Origin: Arthrobacter bussei
GTDB lineage: Bacteria; Actinomycetota; Actinomycetes; Actinomycetales; Micrococcaceae
Assembly (NCBI RefSeq): GCF_009377195.2
Contig: NZ_VJXX01000003.1
Location: 124,001-188,000, forward strand
DNA: 64,000 bases
Direction of reading: 5' to 3'
The notes below the pieces were generated by a model. The model ran no database searches. It saw only the letters and a program-made list of their open reading frames with translations, and was not told the origin of the DNA. Positions 57,125-64,000 of this stretch are shown piece after piece. The translations under genes were made by a program, and so were the position numbers. Positions within the stretch are counted from its first letter, which is position 1, and each line of letters starts with the position of its first letter.

Positions 57125-58527
57125 ACCCGCAGGACGACCGGCCGGTGACCCCGGCCACCGGCGGGGGAGCACACCCCACCCGACGCGAAGCGAAGGACGC
57201 CGCCCGGCAGGACGAGATCCGGCTCGAGACGGCGGCCGAGACAGCGGGCGGCGAGGTGCCGCCACCGGCCGTGCCGGCCACTACGGCGGGCCTCGGGGTC
57301 GGTCCGGGCGCCGAGGCACCCCTCATGCAGCGCATCATGACCGGCAACGCGCTCGTCGCCTTCCTCTCCGTGGTGCTGTCCCTCATCCTCGGCGGCCTGC
57401 TCATCGCGGTGACCGACCAGGAGGTGGCGAGCGCGTCGTCGTACTTCTTCAGCCGTCCGCAGGACACCATCGCTGCCGCCTGGACGGCGGCCTCGAGTGC
57501 CTACATCGCGCTCTTCCAGGGCTCGGTCTTCAACTTCGAGGGCGACACCTTCACCCGGATGATCTACCCGCTGACCCAGACGCTGACCGTGGCGACGCCG
57601 CTGATCTGCGCGGGCCTCGGCGTGGCGCTCGCCTTCCGCGCGGGCCTCTTCAACATCGGTGCGCAGGGCCAGATCCTCATCGGGGCGACATTCGCCGGCT
57701 GGGTCGGCTTCACGCTGCACCTGCCGGTCGGGATCCATCTGCTCCTGGTGATCCTCGCGGGAATGGTCGGCGGCGCCCTCTGGGGCGGCCTCGTCGGACT
57801 CCTCAAGGCACGCACCGGTGCCCACGAGGTCATCCTCACGATCATGTTCAACTACATCGCGACGAACCTGGTGCTGTACTTCCTCAGCACGCCGGCCTTC
57901 CAGCGGCCCGGTTCCACCAATCCCATCAGTCCGCAGCTGGACGCGACAGCGGTGTACCCACCGTTGCTCGGCGCTTCCTTCCGCCTGCACTGGGGCTTCG
58001 TCGTCGCCGTGCTCGCCACGGTCTTCGTCTGGTGGCTGCTGAACAGGTCCACCGTGGGCTTCGAGCTCCGCGCCGTCGGTGCCAACCCGAGCGCCGCTCG
58101 GACCGCAGGGGTGAATGTCAGCAAGGGCTACATCCTCGCGATGGCGATCGCCGGTGCACTCGCGGGTCTCGCGGGCGTCGCCCAGGTCTCCGGTACCGAG
58201 AAGGTCCTGACGTCGGGCGTCGCGGCGAGCTTCGGGTTCGACGCGATCACCGTGGCCCTGCTCGGGCGGTCCTCGCCCTGGGGCACCTTCGCCGCAGGCC
58301 TCCTCTTCGGGGCCTTCCGCGCCGGCGGCGTGGCCATGCAGGCCTCCACGGGGACGAGCATCGACATCGTCCTCGTCGTGCAGTCGCTGATCGTCCTCTT
58401 CATCGCGGCGCCGCCCCTCGTCCGGGCGCTCTTCCGCCTCCCCGCCCCCGGCGCCACGCGCGCCGGCAAGGGCGGCTCCTCCACCTCCACGACCCCGACG
58501 CCAGCCTCGACCGGAGCAGCAGCATGA
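57121..58527 (+). CDS. Nucleoside ABC transporter permease, subunit 1 (NupP type)
   Basis: A 468-residue permease with a long polar N-terminal extension (about 70 residues, Ala/Thr/Pro/Glu rich) before the first helix (NALVAFLSVVLSLILGGLLIAVT). About nine to ten helices follow. Family signatures: LICAGLGVALAFRAGLFNIGAQGQILIGATFAGWVG (about 162-197), LLKARTGAHEVILTIMFNYIATNLVLYFL and ELRAVGANPSAARTAGVNVSKGYILAMAIAGALAGLAG (about 316-353), then GFDAITVALLGRSSPWG. The GTG start overlaps the ATPase stop by four bases; the next permease gene overlaps by four again. Confidence 0.92.
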   Translation: MNPQDDRPVTPATGGGAHPTRREAKDAARQDEIRLETAAETAGGEVPPPAVPATTAGLGVGPGAEAPLMQRIMTGNALVAFLSVVLSLILGGLLIAVTDQEVASASSYFFSRPQDTIAAAWTAASSAYIALFQGSVFNFEGDTFTRMIYPLTQTLTVATPLICAGLGVALAFRAGLFNIGAQGQILIGATFAGWVGFTLHLPVGIHLLLVILAGMVGGALWGGLVGLLKARTGAHEVILTIMFNYIATNLVLYFLSTPAFQRPGSTNPISPQLDATAVYPPLLGASFRLHWGFVVAVLATVFVWWLLNRSTVGFELRAVGANPSAARTAGVNVSKGYILAMAIAGALAGLAGVAQVSGTEKVLTSGVAASFGFDAITVALLGRSSPWGTFAAGLLFGAFRAGGVAMQASTGTSIDIVLVVQSLIVLFIAAPPLVRALFRLPAPGATRAGKGGSSTSTTPTPASTGAAA

Positions 58528-59810
58528 GCACAGCAACCACCAGCGCACCGGCGCGCAGCGCGAGCGACGCGACCGTCCGGAGCTGGAAGAACCCGATCAT
58601 CCTGTCCGTCGTGGCACTCTTCGCGCTCCTCGTCTTCGCCATCGGAGCGCCGGGCAACGACGTCACGTTCCGGTTGTCCGAGGAGAACGATCCGATCGTC
58701 CTCCCGTCGATCGTCGTCTCGGCGCCCGTCATCGGGTGGGTCGCGGCCCTGGCCATGATCGCCCTCGCCGCCCTCGCGATCCTCCGGACCCGCTCCGGGC
58801 GGAAGATCCCGGTCTGGGTCCTGGCGGTCTTCGCCGTCCTGTTCCTGATCGCCTTCCTCACGTGGGTGGTCGGCAGCGCCCGGACACCCAATGTCGCCCT
58901 GTACGGGCTCCTCGCCGGTTCGGTGACCCTCGCCGTGCCGCTCATCTTCGGCTCGCTCTCGGGTGTGCTCTGTGAGCGCTCGGGCGTCGTGAACATCGCG
59001 ATCGAGGGACAGCTCCTCTTCGGGGCGTTCGCAGCGGCCGTCGCCGCGTCGCTCTCCGGCAGCGCGTTCGTGGGCCTCCTCGCGGCAGCGGTCGCCGGAG
59101 TCCTCGTCTCCCTCGTCCTCGCGGTCTTCAGCATCCGGTACGTCGTCAACCAGGTGATCGTCGGCGTCGTCCTGAACGTGCTCGTCTCCGGGCTCACGGG
59201 TTTCCTGTTCTCCGCCGTCCTCAGCGAGGACTCGGAGCGCTGGAACTCCCCGCCCCGCCTGCCCGTCATCGAGATCCCGTTGCTCGCGGACATCCCCGTG
59301 ATCGGCCCGATCCTCTTCCAGCAGACGATCGTCGGCTACCTCATGTACATCGCCGTCGCCGTGGTGTACGTGGCGCTGTACCACTCGCGGTGGGGCCTTC
59401 GGACCCGGGCGGTGGGCGAGCATCCCAAGGCCGCCGACACGCTGGGCGTCAACGTCAACCGGATGCGGTTCATGAACGTGCTGCTGGCGGGCGTCGTGGC
59501 GGGCATCGGCGGATCCTTCTTCACGCTCGTGGCCGTCTCCGGCTTCGGGCGGGACATGACGGCGGGGCAGGGCTACATCGCGCTGGCAGCCCTGATCTTC
59601 GGCCGCTGGAACCCGATCGGCGCGTTCTTCGCGGCGCTGCTCTTCGGCTTCGCCACCAACCTCTCCAATGTCCTCAGCCTGCTCGGCACCCCGGTGCCGG
59701 ACCAGTTCCTGCGCATGCTGCCCTACGTGGTGACGGTGTTCGCCGTCGCCGGGCTCGTCGGCCGGTCCCGGGCACCGGGCGCGAGTGGTATTCCGTACAT
59801 CAAGGGCTAG
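58524..59810 (+). CDS. Nucleoside ABC transporter permease, subunit 2 (NupQ type)
   Basis: A 428-residue partner permease. An extra N-terminal region with three hydrophobic helices (about 25-130) is not found in shorter NupQ proteins. Then the family core: LAGSVTLAVPLIFGSLSGVLCERSGVVNIAIEGQLLFGAFAAAVAAS (about 131-177), VVNQVIVGVVLNVLVSGLTGFLF and WGLRTRAVGEHPKAADTLGVNVNRMRFMNVLLAGVVAGIGG (about 291-331), then GQGYIALAALIFGRWNPIGAFFAALLFGFA. The ATG overlaps the preceding stop by four bases. Ten bases separate it from the cytidine deaminase gene, linking import with salvage. Confidence 0.92.
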   Translation: MSTATTSAPARSASDATVRSWKNPIILSVVALFALLVFAIGAPGNDVTFRLSEENDPIVLPSIVVSAPVIGWVAALAMIALAALAILRTRSGRKIPVWVLAVFAVLFLIAFLTWVVGSARTPNVALYGLLAGSVTLAVPLIFGSLSGVLCERSGVVNIAIEGQLLFGAFAAAVAASLSGSAFVGLLAAAVAGVLVSLVLAVFSIRYVVNQVIVGVVLNVLVSGLTGFLFSAVLSEDSERWNSPPRLPVIEIPLLADIPVIGPILFQQTIVGYLMYIAVAVVYVALYHSRWGLRTRAVGEHPKAADTLGVNVNRMRFMNVLLAGVVAGIGGSFFTLVAVSGFGRDMTAGQGYIALAALIFGRWNPIGAFFAALLFGFATNLSNVLSLLGTPVPDQFLRMLPYVVTVFAVAGLVGRSRAPGASGIPYIKG

Positions 59811-59820
59811 GAGGCTCCGC

Positions 59821-60216
59821 ATGACCGACAACGACATCCCCTGGGAGGACCTCGCCGCCGCCGCGCGAACCGCGATGGCGAAAGCGTACGTCCCCTATTC
59901 CACGTATCCGGTAGGGGCGGCGGCACTGCTCGACGACGGCCGGATCATCTCCGGCTGCAACGTCGAGAACGCGTCCTACGGGCTCACCCTGTGCGCCGAG
60001 TGCGCCCTCGTCAGCGCGCTCGCGATGAGCGGGGGCGGACGCATCCGCGCCTTCAGCTGCGTCGACGGTGAGGGGAACACCCTCATGCCGTGCGGCCGCT
60101 GCCGGCAGTTGCTGTACGAGTTCCGGGCGCCCGACATGGTGCTCATGACCGTCAGCGGCATCCGCACCATGGACGAGGTCCTGCCCGACGCCTTCGGGCC
60201 GCAGCACCTCGCCTGA
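59821..60216 (+). CDS. cdd: Cytidine deaminase
   Basis: Deaminates cytidine and deoxycytidine to uridine and deoxyuridine in pyrimidine salvage. The 131-residue homotetrameric type. Substrate region YVPYSTYPVGAAALLDDGRIISGCNVENASYGLTLCAE: zinc-ligand Cys58 and proton shuttle Glu60 in C-A-E, with the other zinc ligands Cys91 and Cys94 in PCGRCRQ. ATG 59821 follows AGGAGG; an ATG 36 bases earlier lies inside the permease gene and is rejected. It is cotranscribed with the nucleoside importer, and a hairpin follows. Confidence 0.96.
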   Translation: MTDNDIPWEDLAAAARTAMAKAYVPYSTYPVGAAALLDDGRIISGCNVENASYGLTLCAECALVSALAMSGGGRIRAFSCVDGEGNTLMPCGRCRQLLYEFRAPDMVLMTVSGIRTMDEVLPDAFGPQHLA

Positions 60217-60240
60217 CCCGCACCCCGCCCGACCAGCACC

Positions 60241-60275
60241 GCGAGGGGCGCGGCCCTTCCGGCCGCGCCCCTCGC
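60241..60275 (+). terminator. Strong hairpin downstream of cdd
   Basis: Fifteen-base perfect arms GCGAGGGGCGCGGCC and complement, loop CTTCC, 24 bases after the cdd stop. Very stable, but followed by ATGTCACG, with no T run. Confidence 0.65.
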
Positions 60276-60304
60276 ATGTCACGGCCGACCCATCCGGCCG
60301 CCGG

Positions 60305-60359
60305 CACCGCATGACCACCGCATGACCACCGCATGACCACCGCACGACCACCGCATGAC
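60305..60359. repeat. 11-bp tandem repeat, five units
   Basis: CACCGCATGAC repeated five times with one T-to-C change in unit four. It sits between the cdd terminator and the thymidine phosphorylase start (60395); nothing else is recognisable in the gap. Confidence 0.92.
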
Positions 60360-60394
60360 CACACCCCAACACTGCTCGACCAGAGGACACCACC

Positions 60395-61681
60395 ATGACC
60401 GAAGCCTTCGACGCCGTCGACATCATCCGCATCAAGCGCGACCGCGGCACCCTGACGCCCGAGCAGATCGACTGGACCATCGACGCCTACACCCGCGGCG
60501 CCATCGCCGACGAGCAGATGTCCGCGCTGAACATGGCCATCCTGCTCAACGGCATGAACCGGGCGGAGATCTCCCGCTGGACCGCCGCGATGATCGCCTC
60601 GGGGGAGCGGATGGACTTCTCCTCGCTGGGACGGCCGACGAGCGACAAGCACTCGACCGGCGGGGTCGGGGACAAGATCACCCTTCCGCTGGCACCGCTC
60701 GTCGCGGTCTTCGGCGTCGCGGTACCGCAGCTCTCCGGACGCGGCCTCGGCCACACGGGGGGCACGCTGGACAAGCTCGAATCGATCCCCGGCTGGCAGG
60801 CGCACCTCAGCAACGAGGACATGATGCGCCAGCTCGCAGAGGTCGGAGCGGTCATCTGCGCCGCCGGGACCGGCCTCGCTCCGGCGGACAAGAAGCTGTA
60901 CGCCCTGCGTGACGTCACGGGCACCGTCGAGGCCATCCCCCTCATCGCGTCCTCGATCATGAGCAAGAAGATCGCCGAGGGCACGGGGTCGCTCGTCCTC
61001 GACGTGAAGGTGGGCAGCGGGGCGTTCATGAAGAACGTGGACCAGGCACGCGAGCTGGCCGAGACGATGGTGGCGCTCGGCAAGGACGCAGGCGTCAACA
61101 CCGTCGCGCTCCTGACCGACATGAGCACGCCGCTGGGCCTGACGGCCGGCAACGCCATCGAGGTCGAGGAGTCCGTCGAGGTCCTCGCGGGTGGTGGTCC
61201 GGCCGACGTCGTCGAGCTCACGGTCCGCCTCGCGGAGGAGATGCTCGCCTGCGCGGGCGTGCACGACGCCGATCCGGCCGCTGCACTGAAGGACGGCCGC
61301 GCCATGGACGTCTGGAACCGGATGATCGAGGCACAGGGCGGCGACCCTCGCGCCACGCTCCCGGTCGCGAGGGAGTCCGAGGTGGTCCTGGCGCCGGCCG
61401 ACGGAGTCCTGGTGGGCCTCGATGCCCTCGCCGTGGGCGTCGCGGCCTGGCGCCTCGGAGCCGGGCGTGCCCGCAAGGAGGACCAGGTGCAGGCCGGCGC
61501 GGGTGTGCGTCTGCACGCGAAGCCCGGTGCCACCGTCCGTGCGGGCGAACCGCTCATGACGCTGCTCACCGACACCCCTGACAAGTTCGAGCGCGCCCGC
61601 GAGGCCCTCGCCGACGCCGTCGTCGTCGCCCCCGAGGGATCGCGGACCGCCCGGCAGCTCATCATCGACCGGATCGCCTGA
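60395..61681 (+). CDS. deoA: Thymidine phosphorylase
   Basis: Phosphorolyses thymidine (and deoxyuridine) to the base and deoxyribose-1-phosphate. 428 residues. The phosphate-binding signature is DKHSTGGVGDKITL (about 84-97), followed by the family hallmark SGRGLGHTGGTLDKLESIPG (about 112-131). Further segments: YALRDVTGTVEAIPLIASSIMSKKIAEG (pyrimidine site, Lys in MSKK), LVLDVKVGSGAFM, and a C-terminal barrel-sandwich domain (LGAGRARKEDQVQAGAGVRLHAKPGATVRAGEPL). ATG 60395 is preceded by AGAGGACACC. It follows cdd in the same direction, continuing the salvage set. Confidence 0.96.
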   Translation: MTEAFDAVDIIRIKRDRGTLTPEQIDWTIDAYTRGAIADEQMSALNMAILLNGMNRAEISRWTAAMIASGERMDFSSLGRPTSDKHSTGGVGDKITLPLAPLVAVFGVAVPQLSGRGLGHTGGTLDKLESIPGWQAHLSNEDMMRQLAEVGAVICAAGTGLAPADKKLYALRDVTGTVEAIPLIASSIMSKKIAEGTGSLVLDVKVGSGAFMKNVDQARELAETMVALGKDAGVNTVALLTDMSTPLGLTAGNAIEVEESVEVLAGGGPADVVELTVRLAEEMLACAGVHDADPAAALKDGRAMDVWNRMIEAQGGDPRATLPVARESEVVLAPADGVLVGLDALAVGVAAWRLGAGRARKEDQVQAGAGVRLHAKPGATVRAGEPLMTLLTDTPDKFERAREALADAVVVAPEGSRTARQLIIDRIA

Positions 61682-61768
61682 GGGTTCCTGCCCGGTTTCC
61701 GACCGGCTGCCACGCAGCACCGGTGGTCTCCCCTCCGGGGCGCCTGGGGGATGGTCCCTAGGGGATCG

Positions 61769-61806
61769 GACGGCCGGTCTCATCCCCAGGGGTGAGGCCG
61801 GCCGTC
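61769..61806. terminator. Long hairpin downstream of deoA
   Basis: GACGGCCGG arm with CTC and CCCC pairs on both sides, closed by a two- to three-base loop, one G-U pair and one bulge. It is 87 bases past the deoA stop. The rest of the 314-bp gap to 61995 shows no gene or clear promoter. Confidence 0.55.
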
Positions 61807-61995
61807 GCCGGTGTCGGCCGGAAGGGCGACGACCCGCAGGTGGGCTCCCGGGTAGCGTCGAAGGCAGGCGCACGGCAGCGTATCGCGGCTCGCCCCGAGC
61901 CGCGCCGCCCGGCGCCATGTCCCGTCCCGACCATCCCGCGGCATGCTCCGCCGGTGTGGAGCCGGTGGGGGCGGACGAGTGGCAGGAGCCCCTGG

Positions 61996-62679
61996 ATGGA
62001 CGAGATCATCAGTGCACTGGACGGCATCAGCGGGTTCGTCCTCGCTGCGGCCGAGCAGCCCTGGGTCTACCTGCTGGTCCTCGTCTGCTGCGTCGTCGAC
62101 GGGTTCTTCCCGCCGTTCCCGAGCGAGTCCGTCGTCGTCGGCCTCGCCTCCCTGATCATCACGCAGGGCGTTCCCGATCCGTGGCTGCTCATCCTCGTCG
62201 CGGCGCTCGGGGCGTTCCTCGGGGACAACATCGCCTATGTGATCGGCCGGGGGATCGGGACCACCCGGTTCCGGTGGATGCGGCGGCCCCGCCCGCAGCG
62301 CTCCTTCACCTGGGCGGGCCGGGAGCTGTCGAAACGTGCCGCCTCACTCATCCTGGTGGCCAGGTTCATCCCGATCGGCCGGGTGGCCGTCAACCTGACC
62401 GCGGGAGCAACCGGCTACTCGCAACGGCGCTTCGTCGCCCTGACCGCGCTCTCCGGCATCGTCTGGGCGGGCTACTCCGTGGGTATCGGTGCCATCGCCG
62501 GTACGTGGTTCCAGCACAACCACCTGCTCGGTGTGGCGGTGGCGATCGGGATCGCCGTGGTCATCGGATTCGTCGTGGACCGGGTCATCGCCCTCGTGCG
62601 GGGATCGACGCCCCTGCAGGAGGCCGTCGAGGCGCCCCAGGACGAGCCCGAGCCCGCGCGCGAGACGAGCCCGCCCTGA
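61996..62679 (+). CDS. DedA/SNARE-associated family membrane protein
   Basis: A 227-residue DedA-family (VTT/SNARE-associated domain) protein; relatives act as lipid flippases, for example for undecaprenyl phosphate. Four to five helices, with the family block VYLLVLVCCVVDGFFPPFPSESVVVGLASLI (about 22-52, conserved acidic and P-x-E-x-x-x-x), ALGAFLGDNIAYVIGRGIG, and the re-entrant basic motif ILVARFIPIGRVAVNLTAGATG (F-x-P-x-x-R, about 117-138). ATG 61996 has AGGAG seven bases upstream. The C-terminal 30 residues are acidic and variable. It lies between deoA and the adenosine deaminase gene without an obvious functional tie. Confidence 0.88.
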   Translation: MDEIISALDGISGFVLAAAEQPWVYLLVLVCCVVDGFFPPFPSESVVVGLASLIITQGVPDPWLLILVAALGAFLGDNIAYVIGRGIGTTRFRWMRRPRPQRSFTWAGRELSKRAASLILVARFIPIGRVAVNLTAGATGYSQRRFVALTALSGIVWAGYSVGIGAIAGTWFQHNHLLGVAVAIGIAVVIGFVVDRVIALVRGSTPLQEAVEAPQDEPEPARETSPP

Positions 62680-62690
62680 AAGGGATCGCG

Positions 62691-62696
62691 TAGGCT
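62691..62696 (+). promoter_or_regulatory. Leaderless-type -10 box of adenosine deaminase gene
   Basis: TAGGCT, seven bases before GTG 62704; same hexamer as at 38921 and 52734. Confidence 0.5.
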
Positions 62697-62703
62697 GGTC
62701 GGC

Positions 62704-63861
62704 GTGACCCAGACCCAGAACGACGCCGTCCCCACCGCTGCCGTCGACATCCAGACCCTGCCGAAGATCTCCCTCCACGACCACCTCGACGGCGGTCTCC
62801 GCCCGGCCACCATCCTCGAACTCGCCGCCGAGATCGGCCACGAACTGCCGGCCGCGGACGCCGGATCGCTCGGTGCATGGTTCCGCGAGTCGGCGGACTC
62901 CGGCTCGCTGGTCCGGTACCTCGAGACGTTCGACCACACCATCGCCGTCATGCAGACGCGCGAGGGACTCATCCGGGTGGCCCGTGAATTCGTCGAGGAC
63001 CTCGCGCTCGACGGCGTCGTCTACGGTGAGGTGCGCTGGGCTCCCGAGCAGCACACGCAGAAGGGACTGTCCCTGGACGAGGCCGTCGAGGCCGTGCAGG
63101 AGGGCCTCGACGCCGGAGCCGCCGCGGCGATCGCCGCCGGCCGCATCATCCAGGTGGGACAGCTCATCACCGCCATGCGTCACGCGGACCGCGGCCAGGA
63201 GATCGCGGAACTCGCCGTGCGCCATCGCGACCGGGGCGCCGTCGGATTCGACATCGCCGGAGCCGAGAACGGCTTCCTGCCCTCGCGCTTCGCCGAGGCG
63301 TTCACCTACCTCGCCTCCGAGCAGTTCCCGGTGACCATCCACGCCGGCGAGGCAGCCGGCCTGGACAGCATCAAGGACGCCCTCGTCGCGGGCCGTGCGC
63401 TGCGCCTGGGGCACGGTGTGCGCATCGCCGAGGACATCGAGATCGAGGAGTCGGAGGACGAGCAGGCCGGCGACAGCGAGGAGATCGGGATCGCGAACCT
63501 CGGGCGCATCGCGTCGTGGGTGCGTGACCGGGGCATCCCCCTGGAGCTGTGCCCGTCCTCGAACCTCCAGACCGGGGCCATCGAGGCCTTCGGGACCACG
63601 ATCGACAGCCATCCCTTCGACCTGCTCTACCAGCTGGGCTTCAAGGTCACGGTGAACACGGACAACCGGCTCATGAGCGGTGTGACCCTGACCGGCGAGT
63701 TCGAACTGCTGGTCGACACCTTCGGGTACGACCTCGCGGACCTCCTCGATCTCACCCTCAATGCCGTGGACGCCTCGTTCCTGCCGCTCGAGGACCGCGA
63801 TGCCCTCGCCGAGCACATCGCCGAGGCCTTCGACGCCGCCGCCCGCCAGGCATCCGCCTAG
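62704..63861 (+). CDS. add: Adenosine deaminase
   Basis: Converts adenosine to inosine (also deoxyadenosine) in purine salvage. 385 residues. Zinc ligands His-x-His in KISLHDHLDGGL (about 25-28), the catalytic region VTIHAGEAAG (His plus proton-donor Glu, about 213-217), LGHGVRIAED (about 236) and VTVNTDNRLMSG (metal-binding Asp and its neighbour, about 317-322). An acidic insertion with EESEDEQAGDSEE (about 247-259) interrupts the usual loop after the HGVR motif; it is also seen in related actinobacteria. The GTG start and the adjacent TAGGCT box suggest a leaderless mRNA. Confidence 0.95.
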   Translation: MTQTQNDAVPTAAVDIQTLPKISLHDHLDGGLRPATILELAAEIGHELPAADAGSLGAWFRESADSGSLVRYLETFDHTIAVMQTREGLIRVAREFVEDLALDGVVYGEVRWAPEQHTQKGLSLDEAVEAVQEGLDAGAAAAIAAGRIIQVGQLITAMRHADRGQEIAELAVRHRDRGAVGFDIAGAENGFLPSRFAEAFTYLASEQFPVTIHAGEAAGLDSIKDALVAGRALRLGHGVRIAEDIEIEESEDEQAGDSEEIGIANLGRIASWVRDRGIPLELCPSSNLQTGAIEAFGTTIDSHPFDLLYQLGFKVTVNTDNRLMSGVTLTGEFELLVDTFGYDLADLLDLTLNAVDASFLPLEDRDALAEHIAEAFDAAARQASA

Positions 63862-63868
63862 CAGCGCC

Positions 63869-64000
63869 GTGCAGCACGAGGCCCCGTCGACGCCGGCCGC
63901 CGTGGCCGGACCGGGCGCGGCGGTCGAGCGGCTGGTCGAGGTGGTGGACCTTCTGCGCAGGCACTGCCGCTGGACGGCTGCCCTCACCCACGAAGCGCTG
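63869..64000 (+). CDS. MazG-like nucleotide pyrophosphohydrolase, 5' end only
   Basis: The first 44 residues of a gene that continues past the window. After a variable Ala/Pro-rich start comes RLVEVVDLLRRHCRWTAALT, then HEAL, the N-terminal helix of MazG-type pyrophosphohydrolases (usually VxxLRxxCPWDxxQTHxSL). Here Cys-Arg-Trp replaces Cys-Pro-Trp, and the Asp and Gln of the WDxxQTH block are absent, as seen in actinobacterial MazG proteins. The GTG at 63869 lies eight bases after the adenosine deaminase stop, so it is likely cotranscribed. The catalytic EExxE motif is not in view. Confidence 0.7.
   Translation, partial: MQHEAPSTPAAVAGPGAAVERLVEVVDLLRRHCRWTAALTHEAL

Noticed and set aside
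54299-57265. Long minus-strand open frame opposite the nucleoside lipoprotein and ATPase genes
   Set aside because: It is a shadow of two well-supported genes with clear motifs; its own translation has no family resemblance or ribosome site.

Overview
The window is high-GC DNA with short intergenic gaps, GTG and TTG starts, and many start codons that sit directly behind a TAnnnT box. Gene content (monomeric NADP isocitrate dehydrogenase, SdhCDAB, DUF6350-PurN, DUF6318 and DUF4259 proteins, a PnrA-type nucleoside ABC locus) points to an actinobacterium of the Micrococcaceae, close to Arthrobacter. The species cannot be named from this alone. I see no rRNA, tRNA, insertion sequence, prophage or CRISPR array; this looks like a chromosomal segment.

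Layout. 1-12816: a partial YedK-type DNA-protein crosslink gene, a sigma factor operon with two Asp23 proteins (one fused to an anti-sigma-like zinc motif), a phosphodiesterase, a Stealth phosphotransferase, a K+ channel, TauE, DUF6350, PurN and CorA. 12900-19490: an accessory-looking stretch between purN and purH, with a secreted GH13 amylase, a perfect operator-like palindrome, an MFS carrier, and a DUF559 nuclease-like gene flanked by an inverted-repeat family. 19492-26648: PurH, monomeric IDH and two large surface proteins. The second carries six chaplin-like repeats and a LASTG sorting signal. 26673-33546: a Gfo/Idh/MocA oxidoreductase, a decayed membrane-protein remnant, and a three-gene sugar ABC importer under a ROK repressor. 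33579-38915: gamma carbonic anhydrase, PurU, a flavin monooxygenase, and divergently a ZTP riboswitch driving glyA-folD. 38921-47626: an ABC-2 exporter, a sortase with its likely CHRD-domain substrate, ExoIII, TrpS, a 2H phosphoesterase and a YihY protein. 47686-51228: the sdh operon. 51417-53945: mannose-1-phosphate guanylyltransferase and an M20 amidohydrolase. 54290-64000: nucleoside import and salvage (BMP lipoprotein, ATPase, two permeases, cytidine deaminase, thymidine phosphorylase, DedA, adenosine deaminase, start of a MazG-like gene).

Two themes connect the genes. One is purine and one-carbon metabolism: PurN, PurH, PurU, GlyA and FolD all make or use formyl/methylene-tetrahydrofolate or formate, and the ZTP riboswitch reads the intermediate that accumulates when 10-formyl-THF is short; the nucleoside locus adds salvage. 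The other is the cell surface: chaplin-like repeats, a LAXTG-type signal, a lipoprotein sortase and a CHRD surface protein. The most unusual feature is the multi-repeat chaplin-like protein at 24795-26648.
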